From Bdellovibrionales bacterium (GTDB taxonomy: Bacteria; Bdellovibrionota; Bdellovibrionia; Bdellovibrionales; JAMPXM01): DNA of 34,805 nt. Both the position numbers and the translations under genes were made by a program. Location: contig SYLX01000067.1 of the NCBI GenBank assembly GCA_005808505.1, positions 1-34,805 on the forward strand. Reading direction: 5' to 3'. Of this stretch, positions 33,480 to 34,805 are shown in pieces; the stretch's first letter is position 1, and every line of letters begins with the position of its first letter. The notes beneath the pieces were generated by a model. That model had not been told where the DNA came from. It was given only the letters and a program-made list of their open reading frames with translations, and did no database searches.

Positions 33480-33595
33480 CGATTCGCTCATCTTGAAATT
33501 TCGTTCTCTTCGCCTCGCGGTTGAAAAAACATTTGGCAAGGCGAAAAAGCTGGTCTTTATTTGGTTCCTCAACGGCGTTTCGGAGGGGACCAACG

Positions 33596-34321
33596 ATGAA
33601 ATCGCTCATCGCGTGTTTTGCATTCACGGTTTTGGCTGCAACAGGATCGCCTGCGCTCGCATCTCCCCTCGCTCTCGTCTATAACGGTGACGGCGCCTGC
33701 CCTGATGATTGCGCAAAGTCTGCCGCATTGATCGCCGAGAAAATTGGCTTCCGCGTTCGTTATATCAACGCTGAGACGTGGGACTCTTCGGTCTTCGAAG
33801 ACGCTTCGCTCTGGATCCATCCGGGCGGAGTCGCAAGCCTCGCCGTCGATGAGTTCACCTCCGCTCAAAAGCAATCGATTCGCAACTTCATCGCTCGCGG
33901 CGGTGGTTACGTCGGCTTTTGCGCTGGCGCTTTTTTTGCGGCCGATAGCTTTTATTCCAACGGCCCGAGCCACCGCAAGTTCGAGACTCTCGAAATTTTG
34001 CCGGTAGAGGCTGAAGTCCGTCCCAGCAAAACGCAAGCTTCCATGCTCTACGTTGAATGGGGTGGCGTGCGCCGGCATCTTTACTTTGAAGGTGGCGCAG
34101 TCTTCCGCAGTCCGATTCCTGCCGGAGTTGAGGTCATCGGTACGTACGACGACGGCGGAGCCGCAACCGTGCGCGGTTTGTATGGCAAGGGCCGCGTGTA
34201 CATCACAGGCCCTCACCCCGAAGCGCCTCAAGACTGGCGCACTTACTTTCAGCTGACCGACAAAGACGGCCTCGACGAGGATCTCGTGAAGGAGATGTAC
34301 TCGTGGGCGGCCGGCCGGTAA
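33596..34321 (+). CDS. exported class I glutamine-amidotransferase-fold protein, BPL_N-like
   Basis: This encodes 241 residues, starting at ATG 33596 with GGAGGGG upstream. The longer open frame before it has no ribosome site. A signal peptide ends at PALA. The family pattern of the biotin-protein ligase N-terminal (BPL_N) domain is clear: LVYNGDGACPDDC near the mature N-terminus, IHPGG (74-78), GGYVGFCAGAFFAA with candidate nucleophile Cys109, and GPHPEAP with His207 and Glu209. The Cys-His-Glu triad therefore appears intact. Exported stand-alone versions have no established substrate. It follows the A/B operon by 116 bp on the same strand and may belong to the same programme. Confidence 0.85.
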   Translation: MKSLIACFAFTVLAATGSPALASPLALVYNGDGACPDDCAKSAALIAEKIGFRVRYINAETWDSSVFEDASLWIHPGGVASLAVDEFTSAQKQSIRNFIARGGGYVGFCAGAFFAADSFYSNGPSHRKFETLEILPVEAEVRPSKTQASMLYVEWGGVRRHLYFEGGAVFRSPIPAGVEVIGTYDDGGAATVRGLYGKGRVYITGPHPEAPQDWRTYFQLTDKDGLDEDLVKEMYSWAAGR

Positions 34322-34805
34322 GTCTTCGTCGCCTCTCGCACCGTTCTGAATTTATCCATGTGCTTCTTACCGTAATAGGCTTCGGCCACGTGGCGGTTGT
34401 GCTGCCCACAAAGACATCTCAAGTTTGAAATGTCGTTCGTTCCGCCTTTGGCTGTAGGCACGATGTGATCGACTTGCAGGTCGCGAGTTGAGTCGCAACG
34501 CTGTTTCGTAACGGGATCTACGTACTCGCAAGTTTGCGCGCGCTGGACGACGTAGCGACGAAGTTTCCTCGGCACGCGCACCGCAGCGGTTGCGCTTGGC
34601 GGCGTGAGTTGCTGGGGATCGATCGCCTCGAGGAGCAAGTCGAGCGCTTGCTTCAGGACCTCTGCTGTTTGTGCGTTGAGGAGGTCTTTCGCGCGATCGA
34701 GTTTGGTGCGGAGCTCTTAGGGGATGTCAACGGTAAGCCTTGAGTCGGTGCTTGAGAGCGTGCGTAGGGAATCTTTGCCGATCGTGGTGTCGGGAAACTC
34801 GGCGC
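34249..34805 (-). pseudogene. HNH endonuclease gene interrupted by an in-frame TAA, 5' part beyond window
   Basis: The open part (up to 34638, nominal TTG start) encodes an HNH domain: CEYVDPVTKQRC, then LQVDHIVPTAKGG, NLRCLCGQHN, with paired Cys and the catalytic His in DHIVP. The same frame upstream reads LTVDIP, a TAA at 34719-34717, then ELRTKLDRAKDLLN leading without a break into the HNH part. This matches DUF222-type HNH proteins common in Bdellovibrionota, so the TAA appears to be a nonsense mutation. The C-terminus runs 73 bp antisense into the BPL_N-like gene, beyond the usual end of this family. The N-terminal region lies outside the window. Confidence 0.75.

Noticed and set aside
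34249..34805. Remnant of a mobile element or intron at the right edge
   Set aside because: An HNH domain alone could suggest a homing element, but the preceding KLDRAKDLL segment fits stand-alone DUF222-type HNH genes, and no inverted repeats, transposase or reverse transcriptase are seen.

Overview
The window (about 34.8 kb, moderate GC, densely coded on both strands) reads as a chromosomal segment of a member of the Bdellovibrionota (Bdellovibrio/Oligoflexia-like). Reasons: several small lipoproteins with the divergent lipobox [FY]QNC, HAMP-less chemoreceptors, many secreted proteins of unknown function, and a DUF222-style HNH gene. This placement is by gene style only. I see no rRNA, tRNA, CRISPR array or complete mobile element.

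Layout. 1-461: structured-looking DNA and a doubtful small ORF. 462-2294: a pirin, then a manganese (yybP-ykoY) riboswitch in front of an UPF0016/GDT1-type Mn2+ exporter. 2307-3842 (-): a chemoreceptor. 4234-9418 (+): a four-gene exported redox-like module (DUF1588/DUF1585-like CxxCH protein, Tat-exported DUF1501-like protein, lipoprotein, lipoprotein with a C-terminal cytochrome c motif). 9516-13318: an NmrA-like reductase divergent from a LysR regulator, which overlaps a CLC antiporter of probable fluoride type, then a DUF2231-like membrane protein. 13561-14028: a secreted Tyr-rich protein with a strong terminator. 14103-16157 (-): a PAS-PAS hybrid histidine kinase. 16480-18075 (+): a CHASE3 chemoreceptor split by one in-frame TGA. 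18115-23141 (-): a second, diverged copy of the exported module, in opposite orientation. 23415-25055 (-): an outer-membrane-like protein and a Cys-rich lipoprotein. 25191-27209 (-): a GH13 enzyme related to trehalose synthase. 27532-27774 (-): a tiny two-repeat secreted protein. 28265-33479 (+): four tandem secreted paralogues in the order A1-B1-A2-B2. 33596-34321 (+): a secreted glutamine-amidotransferase-fold (BPL_N-like) protein. 34249-34805 (-): an HNH gene broken by an in-frame TAA.

Two blocks look most novel. First, the A-B-A-B operon encodes secreted proteins whose N-terminal halves carry a PARP-like ADP-ribosyltransferase pattern (V-Y-[H/N/Y]-W, G-x-G-L-Y-A-A, a WVLLE-type strand, and a conserved Glu before a later strand). 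Only the last gene, B2, keeps all three expected residues (His, Tyr, Glu). Second, two paralogous cytochrome/Tat/lipoprotein modules point toward each other and resemble planctomycete DUF1588/1585 plus DUF1501 pairs. Both functional readings are inferences from sequence patterns.
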